In this document: positions 9,173 to 18,858 of the stretch, piece by piece
Layout of the letters: the number at the start of each line of letters is the position of its first letter
How positions within the stretch are numbered: position 1 is the first letter of the stretch
Source of the DNA: Arthrobacter methylotrophus
GTDB taxonomy: Bacteria > Actinomycetota > Actinomycetes > Actinomycetales > Micrococcaceae
Length of the DNA: 64,000 bases
NCBI RefSeq assembly: GCF_039539965.1
Contig: NZ_BAABED010000001.1
Location: forward strand, 2,666,001 to 2,730,000
Direction of reading: 5' to 3'
The notes under the pieces: model-generated
The model's input: only the letters and a program-made list of their open reading frames with translations
The model's database searches: none
Told to the model about the DNA's origin: nothing
Translations under genes and position numbers: made by a program

Positions 9173-9733
9173 TTAGAGGGTAAAGCCCGCACCGGTTTTC
9201 GGCGAGTGTTTTACCTTGAATGCCGCGGGCTCGGCGTGGGGCGCAGCGGCAATGCTCAACTTGGTGAAGTCCAGGTCTTCTCCCCGGATGCACACCTTGA
9301 TGGCGTTGACGGCCTTGTTGACGTCCGGGCACAGGCAGAAGATGTTGAGTTTTGAGTCGCCGATATCGGAACGTTCCACGGTACCGAGGCCGCGCCAAGC
9401 CAGTTCGCTCGTCAGCGCCGCCTTGGCCTTGCGTTCGAGGTACCGGTCGCGGTCCGTCCCGTCCTTCGTCTTCAGCGCAATCTGGGCGACTACCCAAAAC
9501 TGCTCCGCCTCGGGGATCTCAGCGTAGCCATCCTCTTCGCATTGCGCGGCGAAGGCCGTCATGAGTCCGTCGACGGCGGCCTCATCCGCGACGTCGGTTT
9601 CGTCGGTGCTGCTCTGGTGCCCTGCGACTCCATGGTTGATGACGAACTGCTTGAATTCCTCGTCGTACCAAGCCTCGCGAAAATGCAGGACTGCCTCTTC
9701 ATCGCGCTTGTAGGTGCGGATAATGCCGCTCAT
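9173..9733 (-). CDS. Hypothetical protein (186 aa)
   Basis: I do not recognise the family. The start is taken at ATG 9733 ([13 protein letters not shown]) because it overlaps the DUF402 stop codon as ATGA; the frame runs further upstream without conserved features. The protein is soluble and mildly acidic and has no signal peptide. Two parts can be distinguished: an N-terminal acidic part (residues 1-70) and a C-terminal part with ALKTKDGTDRDRYLERKAK and DSKLNIFCLCPDVNKAVNA, which contains a CLC dicysteine. Translational coupling to DUF402 and dxs suggests shared expression, not a known function. Confidence 0.7.
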   Translation of the reverse strand: MSGIIRTYKRDEEAVLHFREAWYDEEFKQFVINHGVAGHQSSTDETDVADEAAVDGLMTAFAAQCEEDGYAEIPEAEQFWVVAQIALKTKDGTDRDRYLERKAKAALTSELAWRGLGTVERSDIGDSKLNIFCLCPDVNKAVNAIKVCIRGEDLDFTKLSIAAAPHAEPAAFKVKHSPKTGAGFTL

Positions 9734-10305
9734 GCTTGTCCTTTTCTGAACCATTCGGCGCAGGTACTGCTGGGGCCTGTGCCGTCGAAGGGTGTTTGTT
9801 GCTTGGATACCGCGTGGAAAAGCTCCCCGCACTCGCGCCGCATGGACTCGACCACGTCATCGGGATAGCCCATGCTCACACGGCGCTCGTCGAATTCGTC
9901 CTCGTCGTCAATGAAAACATCCCTCTGGACGGAGCGGATGACGTCGAGATCCATATCGATCACATGGAATTCGGACACGCCGGGCTTGATGGCCTTCCAC
10001 TCATGGGCCGTGGCGAGATCGACGTAGATCCGAAAATCCCCGGGGTAGCTGTCATTGTAGAACGTCGCTACGTACTCGCCGGCGCGTGGTATCAAGAGCA
10101 CAGCATCCGACGCGGTGTAGAAAGCCGCCCCTGGCCGCGAGCAGAACTCGTTCCGGCCTTGGAAAATCCACCAGCCGTGGATGTCTTCGCCGAGATAGCG
10201 TCCCGGGACAACCCAATGTGCCGTGCCGTCCCATTTCCGGTTCCGGGCCACCACCAGGTCACCTGGCTGCAGACTCCCCGGCAACCGAGATGCGTCCTCG
10301 CTCAC
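9730..10305 (-). CDS. DUF402 domain protein
   Basis: A 191-residue protein with the DUF402 signature: [20 protein letters not shown] followed by [10 protein letters not shown] and a run of acidic residues ([20 protein letters not shown]). Members of this fold (YgaC/FomD-like) bind divalent metal through these acidic residues, and some act as nucleoside-diphosphate or related phosphohydrolases. The residues DFRIYVDLA and DMDLDVI are the likely metal site. The GTG start at 10305 overlaps the dxs stop codon (GTGA), so it is translated with dxs. A phosphatase role on an isoprenoid or nucleotide intermediate is conceivable but unproven. Confidence 0.8.
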   Translation of the reverse strand: MSEDASRLPGSLQPGDLVVARNRKWDGTAHWVVPGRYLGEDIHGWWIFQGRNEFCSRPGAAFYTASDAVLLIPRAGEYVATFYNDSYPGDFRIYVDLATAHEWKAIKPGVSEFHVIDMDLDVIRSVQRDVFIDDEDEFDERRVSMGYPDDVVESMRRECGELFHAVSKQQTPFDGTGPSSTCAEWFRKGQA

Positions 10306-12275
10306 AGCTTGGGAAGACTGCCGGTGGTGGGGTGTTCCTGTCCCGGCAGGGGCCGCGCGAAAGGCACCTTTGTCCCTAGAACCTGCGCCACGACGTCGTG
10401 CGTTATCTGTTGGGCGGTAAGCCCCACACGCTCAAGCACTTGGCTTCTTGTTCCGTGATCGAGGAACTCAACCGGAAGTCCCACTTCGTTGAGGGCGGTG
10501 TCCACACCGGCCGCGCGCATCTCCTGGCGGATCCGGGATCCGACGCCACCCGCGCGGACGCCGTCCTCGATGCAGATCACCAAGCGGTGCCTGGCAGCGA
10601 GGGCAATGATGGACTTGCGCACCGGCAGGACCCACCGTGGATCGACCACGGTGGAACTGATGCCTTGGGAACCGAGCCGGCCGGCAACGTCGAGGGCGAG
10701 CTCGGACATGGCACCGACGCTCACAATCAGGACGTCGTTCTCCATGGAGCCTTCGGGGCGACGCGCCAGCACATCGACGCCGTCGGAAAGCCGTTCGATC
10801 GCCTCGATCTCACTTCCTACGCTGCCTTTGGAGAAGCGCACCACGCTGGGCGCGTCATTGATGGCGACCGCCTCGCGGAGCTCTTCACGCAAACGGCTGG
10901 AATCGCGTGGAGCAGCGAGATGAAGCCCCGGAACGATCTGGACCATGGCCATGTCCCACATGCCGTGGTGGCTGGCACCATCCGGGCCCGTCACGCCGGC
11001 GCGGTCCAAGACAATCGTTACCCCGGCCTTGTGCAGGGCGACGTCCATGAGGAGCTGGTCGAAGGCGCGGTTCAGAAATGTAGCGTAGACGGCCACTACC
11101 GGATGCAGGCCACCGAAAGCCATGCCCGCCGCGGAGGTGAGCGCGTGCTGTTCCGCGATGCCGACGTCGATCACCCTCTTTGGGTGTCGCTCCGCGAACT
11201 TATGCAGTCCAACGGGGATCAGCATCGCGCCAGTAATTCCCACGATATCTTCGCGTTCGTCGGCAATATCCGCGATTTCCTCGGCGAACACGGAGGTCCA
11301 TGAGCGGGCTCCGCCGGCCTCCGTGGGTTCCCCGGTCTCGGGGTCGATGATTCCGACCGCGTGGAACTGGTCTGCCTCATTGGCAAGGGCCGGCGCATAG
11401 CCATGGCCCTTTTCGGTCATGGCATGGACGATCACGGGACCGCCGTAGTTGCGGGCTGCGGTGAGCGCGTGCTCGAGGGCACGCATGTTGTGGCCGTCGA
11501 CGGGACCGATGTACTTCATGCCGAGATCTTCGAACATGCCCTGCGGAGCCCACCAGTCCTTGACGCCCTTCTTCATGGCATGCAGGCTCTTATAGGTGAA
11601 CTGGCCGATCGGTCCGCCGTTCTGCAGCTTCTTCTTCCACCAATCCAACACGACCTCGTAGGCGGGCGCAGCGCGGAGCGAATCGATCGTGGGGCGCAAG
11701 GAAGCGAGGTAGTCTGCCACGCCGCCGACCGTGGGGGCGTAGGATCGGCCGTTGTCGTTGACGACAATCACTACGCGGCGCCGCTTGTCGGCGGCAATGT
11801 TGTTGATCGCTTCCCACGCCATGCCACCGGTCAAGGCACCATCCCCGACGACGGCGACGACGCAGCGATCTCCCTGGCCCGTCAGCTGCCTGGCCCGGGA
11901 AATACCGTCGGCCCACGACAGCGACGAGGAGGCATGTGAACTTTCCACGATGTCGTGCTCGGACTCGGCACGATCGGGGTAACCGGACATGCCCCCTTGC
12001 TGTCGAAGCGTACTGAAGTCCTGGCGTCCCGTCAGCAATTTATGGACATAGGACTGGTGGCCGGTATCGAAGACGATGCTGTCGCGCGGCGAATCGAAGA
12101 TCTTGTGGATGGCCATAGTGAGTTCCACGACGCCAAGGTTCGGTCCGAGATGTCCACCCGTTTGAGCGACGTTGGTGATGAGGAAAGTCCTGATCTCGCC
12201 GGCAAGCTGCTCCAACTGCTGGCCGGTGAGCTTACTCAGGTCCTGCGGGTTCCGGATTGTCTCCAAAAGTCCCAA
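10302..12275 (-). CDS. dxs: 1-deoxy-D-xylulose-5-phosphate synthase
   Basis: A 657-residue thiamine-diphosphate enzyme that condenses pyruvate and glyceraldehyde-3-phosphate, the first step of the MEP isoprenoid pathway. TPP/Mg binding is seen in [18 protein letters not shown] (GDG at 144-146), substrate-binding histidines in [15 protein letters not shown] and [13 protein letters not shown], and the transketolase-like middle domain in [15 protein letters not shown]. The C-terminal domain runs to the end. The start is TTG at 12275, chosen because AAGGAGG lies 6 bases upstream. It heads a coupled run with DUF402 and two small genes, an arrangement that makes dxs the likely expression driver of those unknowns. 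Confidence 0.93.
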   Translation of the reverse strand: MGLLETIRNPQDLSKLTGQQLEQLAGEIRTFLITNVAQTGGHLGPNLGVVELTMAIHKIFDSPRDSIVFDTGHQSYVHKLLTGRQDFSTLRQQGGMSGYPDRAESEHDIVESSHASSSLSWADGISRARQLTGQGDRCVVAVVGDGALTGGMAWEAINNIAADKRRRVVIVVNDNGRSYAPTVGGVADYLASLRPTIDSLRAAPAYEVVLDWWKKKLQNGGPIGQFTYKSLHAMKKGVKDWWAPQGMFEDLGMKYIGPVDGHNMRALEHALTAARNYGGPVIVHAMTEKGHGYAPALANEADQFHAVGIIDPETGEPTEAGGARSWTSVFAEEIADIADEREDIVGITGAMLIPVGLHKFAERHPKRVIDVGIAEQHALTSAAGMAFGGLHPVVAVYATFLNRAFDQLLMDVALHKAGVTIVLDRAGVTGPDGASHHGMWDMAMVQIVPGLHLAAPRDSSRLREELREAVAINDAPSVVRFSKGSVGSEIEAIERLSDGVDVLARRPEGSMENDVLIVSVGAMSELALDVAGRLGSQGISSTVVDPRWVLPVRKSIIALAARHRLVICIEDGVRAGGVGSRIRQEMRAAGVDTALNEVGLPVEFLDHGTRSQVLERVGLTAQQITHDVVAQVLGTKVPFARPLPGQEHPTTGSLPKL

Positions 12276-12343
12276 CGGCCCCTCCTTAGGGTGATTGACG
12301 TGCCATACAACTCTACCGCCTTGGGCGCAACGAAGCCGTCGGA

Positions 12344-12392
12344 AATTGCGACAGCCCCGGATGGTCCGTGACCATCCGGGGCTGTAGCAATT
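12344..12392 (-). terminator. Terminator hairpin after acnA
   Basis: ACAGCCCCGGATGGTC (12351-12366) pairs perfectly with 12370-12385 around a CGT loop. AATTGC/GCAATT flanks extend the stem to 49 bases with one mismatch. It starts 36 bases after the acnA stop codon, between acnA and dxs. Confidence 0.88.
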
Positions 12393-12427
12393 GCCTTCAG
12401 CTCAGGCCGAGCCTGTGCTGTCTTCCG

Positions 12428-15253
12428 CTAGTGTGCGGAGATCTGGCGCAGCACGTACTGCAGGATTCCGCCGTTGCGGTAGTAGTCTGCTTCGCCCGGG
12501 GTATCGATGCGCAGCACGGCGTCGAAGGACTTGGTGCTGCCGTCCTCGGCCGTTGCCGTGACCTTGAGCGTCCGCGGCGTGGTGCCGTTGTTCAGCTCGG
12601 TGACGCCCTCGACAGCGAACGTTTCCGTGCCCACCAATCCAAGGGACGCGGCGGATTCGCCGGCCGCGTACTGCAGCGGGAGGACGCCCATGCCAATGAG
12701 GTTGGAGCGGTGGATACGCTCGTAGCTTTCGGCGATGACAGCCTTCACACCCAGGAGCGCGGTGCCCTTGGCAGCCCAGTCACGGGAAGAGCCCGAGCCG
12801 TACTCCTTGCCGGCCAGGACCACCAGCGGGGTGCCGGCAGCCTGGTAGTTCTGGGCTGCGTCGTAGACGTAGGCCTGCGGGCCGTCCGCCTGGGTGAAGT
12901 CGCGGGTGAAGCCGCCCTCGACGCCGTCAAGCAGCTGGTTCTTGATGCGGATGTTCGCGAACGTTCCGCGGATCATGACCTCGTGGTTGCCACGGCGTGA
13001 GCCGTAGGAGTTGAAGTCCTTGCGTTCCACACCGTTGGCCAGAAGGTACTGGCCTGCCGGGGTGTCCGACTTGAAGGAGCCGGCCGGGGAGATGTGGTCG
13101 GTGGTGACGGAGTCGCCCAGCTTGAGCAGGACGCGGGCCCCGGCGATGTCCGTTACCGGTTCCGGCTGTGCCTTCATGCCTTCGAAGTACGGAGGCTTCC
13201 GCACGTACGTGGACTTGGCGTCCCAGGCGAAGGTGTCGCCTGCCGGGGTGTCGAGGGCCTTCCAGCGGTCGTCGCCGTCGAAGACGCCCTCGTAGCCACG
13301 GGCGAACATTTCCTTGTCGATCGAGGAGTCGATAACCTTCTGGACCTCGACCGGGTTCGGCCAGATGTCCTTCAAAAAGACATCGTTGCCGTCCTGGTCC
13401 TGGCCCAACGGGTCGGCGTCGAAGTCGAAATCCATGGTTCCGGCCAAGGCGTAGGCGATGACCAACGGCGGGGAAGCCAGGTAGTTCATCTTGACGTCCG
13501 GGTTGATGCGGCCTTCGAAGTTGCGGTTGCCGGAGAGGACAGCCGTGACGGAAAGGTCGTTGGCCTGGATGGCCTCGGAGATTTCGGCGTCAAGCGGGCC
13601 GGAGTTGCCGATGCACGTGGCGCAGCCATAGCCGACGATGTAGAAGCCGAGCTTCTCCAGGTAGGGGGTCAGGCCGGACTTCTCGTAGTAGTCGGTGACA
13701 ACCTTTGAACCGGGGGCGACCGAGGTCTTGACCCACGGCTTGGACGCGAGGCCCTTGTCCACGGCGTTGCGGGCGAGAAGCGCGGCAGCCAGCATCACGG
13801 ACGGGTTGGACGTGTTGGTGCAGGACGTGATCGAAGCAATCGAAACGGCACCGTGGTCCAGTTCGAATTCGCGGCCGTCAGCAGTCGTGACGCCCACCTT
13901 GTTCGACGGGCGGCCATTCGATTTGGGTCCGTGTGCGTGCGGAGCAACCTCGGCCAGATGGGTCGCGGAGGAAGTGAAAGACGGCGAATCCGAGGCCGGG
14001 AAGCTCTCGTCAATCGCTTCGTCCAGGCTTCCGTCAGCCAGGTCTTCCTTCACGTAGTTGCGCAGGTCCTCACGGAACTGTGCCTTGGACTCCTTGAGGA
14101 TGATGCGGTCCTGGGGCCGCTTCGGACCGGAGATGGACGGAACAACCGTCGACAGGTCCAGCTCAAGGTACTCGGAGAACTTGATCTCATGGGAGGGATC
14201 GTGCCAGAGGCCTTGTTCCTTCGCGTAGGCCTCCACCAGGGCAACGTTCTGCTCTGAGCGGCCGGTGAGGCGCAGGTAGTCGAGAGTGACGTCGTCGATC
14301 GGGAACATCGCTGCAGTGGAGCCGAATTCCGGGCTCATGTTGCCGATGGTTGCGCGGTTGGCGAGCGGCACGGCCGCGACGCCTTCACCGTAGAACTCCA
14401 CGAACTTGCCGACCACGCCGTGGTTGCGCAGCTGCTCGGTGATCGTCAGGACGACGTCGGTGGCGGTGGCGCCCGCAGGAATCGAGCCCGTGAGCTTGAA
14501 ACCGACAACGCGAGGGATCAGCATGGAGACGGGCTGTCCGAGCATCGCGGCCTCAGCTTCGATGCCGCCGACGCCCCAGCCCAGTACGCCCAGGCCGTTG
14601 ACCATGGTGGTGTGGGAGTCCGTACCGACGCAGGTGTCGGGGTAGGCGCGGAGAACTGTGCCTGTCTCGGTGTCAACCGAGCGGGTCATGACGGTGCGTG
14701 CCAGGTATTCGATGTTTACCTGGTGGACGATGCCGGTTCCCGGGGGAACAACCTTGAAGTCGTCAAACGCAGTCTGGCCCCAGCGCAGGAACTGGTAACG
14801 CTCGCCGTTGCGCTGGTATTCGATCTCCATGTTGCGCTCGAGGGCGCCGGAGTTGCCGAAGGCGTCGATCTGCACCGAGTGGTCGATGACCATCTCGGCC
14901 GGAGCCAGCGGGTTGACACGCTTGGGGTCGCCGCCGAGGTCCTTAATGGCTTCTCGCATGGTGGCGAGGTCGACTACGCAAGGAACCCCGGTGAAGTCCT
15001 GCATGATGACTCGAGCAGGGGTGAACTGGATTTCGGTGTCCGGCTGGGCGTCCGGATCCCAACCGGCCAGTGCGCGGACGTGGTCGGCCGTGATATTGGC
15101 GCCGTCTTCCGTCCGCAGGAGGTTTTCAAGCAATACCTTAAGGCTGAACGGAAGGCTGTCTGCGCCTTCAACGGAGTTCAACCGGAAAATTTCATAATCG
15201 GTGCCGGCTACATTCAGTACGCCTTTGGAACCGAAGCTGTCCACAGTGCTCAT
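12428..15253 (-). CDS. acnA: Aconitate hydratase A
   Basis: A 941-residue IRP1/AcnA-type aconitase that interconverts citrate and isocitrate in the TCA cycle using a 4Fe-4S cluster. The three cluster cysteines are visible at Cys478 ([11 protein letters not shown]), Cys544 and Cys547 ([10 protein letters not shown]). The active-site region [18 protein letters not shown] and the C-terminal swivel domain with [17 protein letters not shown] are intact. A glycine- and serine-rich insert (about residues 405-455) separates domains, as in other actinobacterial AcnA proteins. GAGAGGAG precedes the ATG. It is probably transcribed alone: a strong terminator follows, and an iron-box candidate lies upstream at 15311-15329. 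Confidence 0.94.
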   Translation of the reverse strand: MSTVDSFGSKGVLNVAGTDYEIFRLNSVEGADSLPFSLKVLLENLLRTEDGANITADHVRALAGWDPDAQPDTEIQFTPARVIMQDFTGVPCVVDLATMREAIKDLGGDPKRVNPLAPAEMVIDHSVQIDAFGNSGALERNMEIEYQRNGERYQFLRWGQTAFDDFKVVPPGTGIVHQVNIEYLARTVMTRSVDTETGTVLRAYPDTCVGTDSHTTMVNGLGVLGWGVGGIEAEAAMLGQPVSMLIPRVVGFKLTGSIPAGATATDVVLTITEQLRNHGVVGKFVEFYGEGVAAVPLANRATIGNMSPEFGSTAAMFPIDDVTLDYLRLTGRSEQNVALVEAYAKEQGLWHDPSHEIKFSEYLELDLSTVVPSISGPKRPQDRIILKESKAQFREDLRNYVKEDLADGSLDEAIDESFPASDSPSFTSSATHLAEVAPHAHGPKSNGRPSNKVGVTTADGREFELDHGAVSIASITSCTNTSNPSVMLAAALLARNAVDKGLASKPWVKTSVAPGSKVVTDYYEKSGLTPYLEKLGFYIVGYGCATCIGNSGPLDAEISEAIQANDLSVTAVLSGNRNFEGRINPDVKMNYLASPPLVIAYALAGTMDFDFDADPLGQDQDGNDVFLKDIWPNPVEVQKVIDSSIDKEMFARGYEGVFDGDDRWKALDTPAGDTFAWDAKSTYVRKPPYFEGMKAQPEPVTDIAGARVLLKLGDSVTTDHISPAGSFKSDTPAGQYLLANGVERKDFNSYGSRRGNHEVMIRGTFANIRIKNQLLDGVEGGFTRDFTQADGPQAYVYDAAQNYQAAGTPLVVLAGKEYGSGSSRDWAAKGTALLGVKAVIAESYERIHRSNLIGMGVLPLQYAAGESAASLGLVGTETFAVEGVTELNNGTTPRTLKVTATAEDGSTKSFDAVLRIDTPGEADYYRNGGILQYVLRQISAH

Positions 15254-15310
15254 GGCAGGACTCCTCTCGCAACAGCTTTCATCTTTGTCGCGCGGTTGAC
15301 CACTAGCTAG

Positions 15311-15329
15311 TTAGGCAAGCCTAATCTAA
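15311..15329 (-). promoter_or_regulatory. IdeR/DtxR-like iron box upstream of acnA
   Basis: TTAGGCAAGCCTAATCTAA on the plus strand (TTAGATTAGGCTTGCCTAA on the minus strand) agrees with the 19-base IdeR/DtxR consensus TTAGGTTAGSCTAACCTAA at 16 positions. It lies 58-76 bases upstream of the acnA start, where a repressor would cover the promoter. Iron-loaded IdeR binding is inferred; no footprint data are available. Confidence 0.65.
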
Positions 15330-15395
15330 GCATCGTGCGGCCGGTAGTGGAGAAGTGAAGCGCGACGCGGGACCTCTCCACCATCGTAGTAGCGG

Positions 15396-16775
15396 CTATG
15401 CCGCGGGCACCAGCAATGCAACGGTCTCCAGGTGATGGGTGTGCGGGTAAAGATCAAAGGCACGGAGCGATTCGAGCCGCCAGCCGCGGTTCCGGAAGTA
15501 GCCCAGATCACGTGCGAAAGAGGCCGGATCACACGACACATAGGCAATTGCCCGCGGCCTGGACTCGATGAGCTGGCTCACGACCGCTTTGCCGGCACCG
15601 GCCCGCGGCGGGTCGATCACCAAGGAATCGAAGTTTCGGGGCCGCTGGCGTAGTACTCGTTCCACCCGGCCCTGGACTATTTCCACGTGGGACTCGCCAT
15701 GTAGGTTCTTGCGGGCATCCCGGCTGGTGCCTGGCGATCCTTCGACGGACAGCACGGAACCGGTGATCCCCACCGCGTCGGCCAAGGGCGCCGTGAACAG
15801 TCCGGCGCCCGCGTAAAGATCCGCCACGGCAGATCCCGGAACGAGGTAGCCGCCGTCGTGCAGGAAGCCGGTCACCGCGCCCACCAAAGTTTCCGGAGCG
15901 TCCTTGTGGATTTGCCAGAAGCCCTCCCCCGTTACCCGGTATTCGTGGCCGGCGGCCGATTCCTGGACCCAGGTCCTTCCGCGCAACTGCAGCACTTCTC
16001 CGCGGACAGGGTCGAAGCTTGCCACGGACGCCTCATGCGGTAGCTGGTCTAGGATCCGGTGGAGGCGCCGCGCGTCAGTTCCTTCTCCCGGGGCAAGGAG
16101 GATGAGCGGCCGCGATCCGTTGGCCGGCGCAGCTACTTCCACCCTGGAGATGCCCCGCAGGTCGATATCCCACAGCCGCAACTCGTTGATGCCTGGCATC
16201 GCCAAGGGCATCTCGTGAACGGGAATCACGACGTCGGAGCGGTGGGCATGCATTCCGAGCCGGCCGCCTGGGGTGACGGCAAAGCTGGCACGGGTCCGCC
16301 AGCCGAGTCCTGTCTCGCCGTCGGACCCCATGGCACCGGCAGCTGCGGCCTCGACCTCGACAGTGAGGTCAACACCGGCGAGCCGTTTCAATTGCTCGGC
16401 AAGGACCTCGGATTTGAGCGAGCGTTGCCGTTCCAAGGTGACGTGCCCGAGTTCGGCGCCGCCCACGGGCGGACCGCCTTTCCGCCAAGCGGCCAGGGAA
16501 TCGGCGAGTGGCCAGAAATGGCGCGTCCGGTCCTCCGATGCTTCCAGGACGTCGACGACGTCGGCACGCCAGAAACGGGAAGCCTCTCCCGAGTCGGTCA
16601 GCCGGATCCGGACCTTCTCCCCCGGGATGCCATGCCGGACAAATATGACCCTGCCTTCGTGCCGTGCGACAAAGTGGCCCCCATGCGCGATGGGACCGAC
16701 GTCCACCACCAGCTCCATGGCAGCTCCGTCCTGGGCCGTGGGCGAGCTGGATTCGGTTTCGCTGGGGTGGGTCAT
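15396..16775 (-). CDS. TRAM-domain class I SAM-dependent RNA (uracil-5)-methyltransferase
   Basis: A 459-residue member of the RumA/TrmA family that would methylate C5 of uridine in rRNA or tRNA. The N-terminal TRAM domain (about residues 20-80) binds RNA. The Rossmann-type catalytic domain shows VADLYAGAGLFTAPLAD (SAM), FDSLVIDPPRAGAGKAV and the catalytic cysteine in YVSCDPASFARDLGY. The ATG at 16775 is chosen because its A is the last base of the permease stop codon (TAATG); the upstream in-frame extension lies inside the permease gene. M. tuberculosis Rv2689c occupies the same place. No four-cysteine iron-sulfur motif is evident, unlike RumA of E. coli. Confidence 0.87.
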   Translation of the reverse strand: MTHPSETESSSPTAQDGAAMELVVDVGPIAHGGHFVARHEGRVIFVRHGIPGEKVRIRLTDSGEASRFWRADVVDVLEASEDRTRHFWPLADSLAAWRKGGPPVGGAELGHVTLERQRSLKSEVLAEQLKRLAGVDLTVEVEAAAAGAMGSDGETGLGWRTRASFAVTPGGRLGMHAHRSDVVIPVHEMPLAMPGINELRLWDIDLRGISRVEVAAPANGSRPLILLAPGEGTDARRLHRILDQLPHEASVASFDPVRGEVLQLRGRTWVQESAAGHEYRVTGEGFWQIHKDAPETLVGAVTGFLHDGGYLVPGSAVADLYAGAGLFTAPLADAVGITGSVLSVEGSPGTSRDARKNLHGESHVEIVQGRVERVLRQRPRNFDSLVIDPPRAGAGKAVVSQLIESRPRAIAYVSCDPASFARDLGYFRNRGWRLESLRAFDLYPHTHHLETVALLVPAA

Positions 16776-18748
16776 TAGGTATCCTGCAATGCCTTTGCTT
16801 CTTCGGACGACTTTAATTGCCATGGAACGCTGGCCACCATGACCCCGGGTTCAAAGTGAAGCCGGGCCTTGATTCGCAGCGCGGTCTGATTGTGGACGAG
16901 TTGTTCCCACCACTTGCCAACGACATATTCGGGGATGTAGACCACGATGAGGTCGCGTGGAGAATCGCGCCGCATGTTCTTGACGTAGTCCAGGATCGGC
17001 GTGACGGTTTCCCGATAGGGGCTCGCCAAGACGGTCAACGGGACCGGGATGTCCAGCTTGTCCCAGGCTTCCACCGTGTGGGCCGTTTCCTCGTGGTTGA
17101 TGTCAACAATGATGGCATCCAGGCGGGACGGCCGCGACGCCCTCGCATAGGCGAGTGCGCGCAGCACCGGCTTGCGGACGTGGGACACCAGCAGGACTGC
17201 GTGGACCCGGGTAGGCAAGGCGCGCGGCGAAGAATCCTCGTCAACGGCAAGTTCCTTGGCGACGTTGTCGTAGTGGGCGCGGATGCTCCACATGATGAGG
17301 AACAGCACGAACATGGCCAGAAGGGCGATCCAGGCGCCCTGTTCGAACTTGGTGATCAGTACGATGGTCAGTACCAGTGCCGTCATTGCGAAGCCGAGCA
17401 TGTTGATGGTGCGGGACTTCAGGATCCTGCGGCGGACGGCTTTGTCGCGGGCAAGTTTGAGTTCCCTTCCCCAGTGCCGCACCATGCCCAACTGGCTCAT
17501 CGTGAAGGAAATGAAGACACCCACGATGTAGAGCTGGATCAGCTTGGTGACATCGGCGTTGAAGGAAATGATCAGGACGAGGGCTCCGGCAGCAAGGGCC
17601 AGTACGCCGTTGCTGAAGGCGAGGCGGTCCCCGCGCGTTCGCAACTGCCGGGGCAGGTATCCGTCTTGGGCGAGGATGGACCCCAGGACAGGGAATCCGT
17701 TGAAAGCCGTGTTGGAGGCGAAGACAAGGATGACTCCCGTGGCGGCGACAACGATATAGAACGGGATGGAGCCCGCCCCGAAGATGGTCTCCGCAATCTG
17801 GCTGATGGCCGGGTTCTGCAGGTAGTCGCCCGCCAGCGGTTGGCCGTTGAGGAGGAACTCCTTGGCTGGATCCAGCACGATATGGACCTTGGTGGCGTTG
17901 GCGAGGTAGATGATGCCGGCCAGCATGGACGAGGCGATGACTCCAAGCAGGAGCAGCGTGGTTGCCGCATTCTTGCTCTTGGGCTTCTTGAAGTTCGGCA
18001 CACCATTGCTGATGGCCTCGACGCCGGTCAGCGCGGCAGCTCCGGAGGAGAAGGCCCTCAGGAGAAGGAACGCCCCGGCGAGGCCGACGAGACCTTGGTC
18101 GAATCCTTCTTGCGGGACGATGGTGAATGCCGCCGACGGCGCTTGGCCCAGTTGGCCGGTGACCGCCTGGAAGATGCCCACCGCCGTCATGCCGAGGATC
18201 GAGAACATGAAAATGTACGTGGGCACGGCAAAAACACTCCCGGCTTCCTTGATGCCACGAAGGTTCACCAAGGCCAGGATGACGACGCCGATCGTGGCGA
18301 TGAGCGCTTGCTGTCCGTGCAACGACGGGATCGCGGTGGTCATGTACGCGGCTGCGGACGACATGGACACGGCGACCGTGAGGACGTAGTCCACCAACAA
18401 AGCGGCCGCGACGGTCAGGCCAGCGAACTTCCCCAGATTAACGTTGGCGATTTCGTAGTCTCCGCCACCGGAGGGATAGGCGTGGACGTTTTGCCGGTAC
18501 GAGGCCACCACCGTGAGGAGGACCACCATCACTGCGAGGCCTACCAGCGGCGAGATGGCCACTGCGCTCACTCCCGCAAGGGCCAGCGTCAGGAGGATTT
18601 CGTCGGGAGCGTACGCCACCGAGGACAGGGCATCCGAAGCGAAAATCGGCAGTGCAATGCGCTTGGGAAGCAGGGTGTGGGCCAAACGGTCGTTACGGAA
18701 GGGCCGCCCCACCAACACTCGCTTCGCGGCATTGAGAATTGTCAGCAC
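16775..18748 (-). CDS. APC superfamily permease, possible KimA-like potassium transporter
   Basis: A 657-residue membrane protein with about 12 hydrophobic segments in residues 30-480, starting with FASDALSSVAYAPDEILLTL and YPSGGGDYEIA, motifs of APC permeases. A cytoplasmic C-terminal domain follows (about 500-657) with HAVLLVSHVRKPVLRALAYA, resembling the UspA-like tail of KimA. M. tuberculosis Rv2690c occupies the same position in the same order. It is annotated in many genomes as an amino acid permease. Its position divergent from two TrkA-type nucleotide-binding regulators makes potassium transport more plausible. It is transcribed with the methyltransferase downstream (TAATG overlap). 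Confidence 0.85.
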   Translation of the reverse strand: MLTILNAAKRVLVGRPFRNDRLAHTLLPKRIALPIFASDALSSVAYAPDEILLTLALAGVSAVAISPLVGLAVMVVLLTVVASYRQNVHAYPSGGGDYEIANVNLGKFAGLTVAAALLVDYVLTVAVSMSSAAAYMTTAIPSLHGQQALIATIGVVILALVNLRGIKEAGSVFAVPTYIFMFSILGMTAVGIFQAVTGQLGQAPSAAFTIVPQEGFDQGLVGLAGAFLLLRAFSSGAAALTGVEAISNGVPNFKKPKSKNAATTLLLLGVIASSMLAGIIYLANATKVHIVLDPAKEFLLNGQPLAGDYLQNPAISQIAETIFGAGSIPFYIVVAATGVILVFASNTAFNGFPVLGSILAQDGYLPRQLRTRGDRLAFSNGVLALAAGALVLIISFNADVTKLIQLYIVGVFISFTMSQLGMVRHWGRELKLARDKAVRRRILKSRTINMLGFAMTALVLTIVLITKFEQGAWIALLAMFVLFLIMWSIRAHYDNVAKELAVDEDSSPRALPTRVHAVLLVSHVRKPVLRALAYARASRPSRLDAIIVDINHEETAHTVEAWDKLDIPVPLTVLASPYRETVTPILDYVKNMRRDSPRDLIVVYIPEYVVGKWWEQLVHNQTALRIKARLHFEPGVMVASVPWQLKSSEEAKALQDT

Positions 18749-18805
18749 TCCGCAAAGCTACTCTGAATCGAACCCGATGTCATGACGGCGGTCTGGCTTC
18801 GCCGA

Positions 18806-18837
18806 CTTGCCCCGGTAGAGTCTTACCGAGCGGCAAG
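18806..18837 (+). promoter_or_regulatory. Nested inverted repeat before ceoB
   Basis: CTTGCC (18806-18811) pairs with GGCAAG (18832-18837), and inside it CGGTA (18813-18817) pairs with TACCG (18824-18828). The element lies in the 110-base divergent spacer, 21 bases before the ceoB GTG. It contains TAGAGT, a possible -10 hexamer, so it may be an operator on the ceoB promoter or a leader hairpin. Confidence 0.5.
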
Positions 18838-18858
18838 CTTAAGAGTGAAGGAGAGACC

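Noticed and set aside
16817..18766. A 649-codon open frame on the plus strand opposite the APC permease
   Set aside because: It is antisense to a clear membrane protein, has no family motifs, and its composition (many Gly, Asp, His, Gln, Arg) is what the mirror of GC-rich membrane codons gives.
18749..18858. A c-di-AMP (ydaO-type) riboswitch before the permease
   Set aside because: The spacer is only 110 bases and shared with ceoB; I found none of the conserved helices, only the nested inverted repeat.
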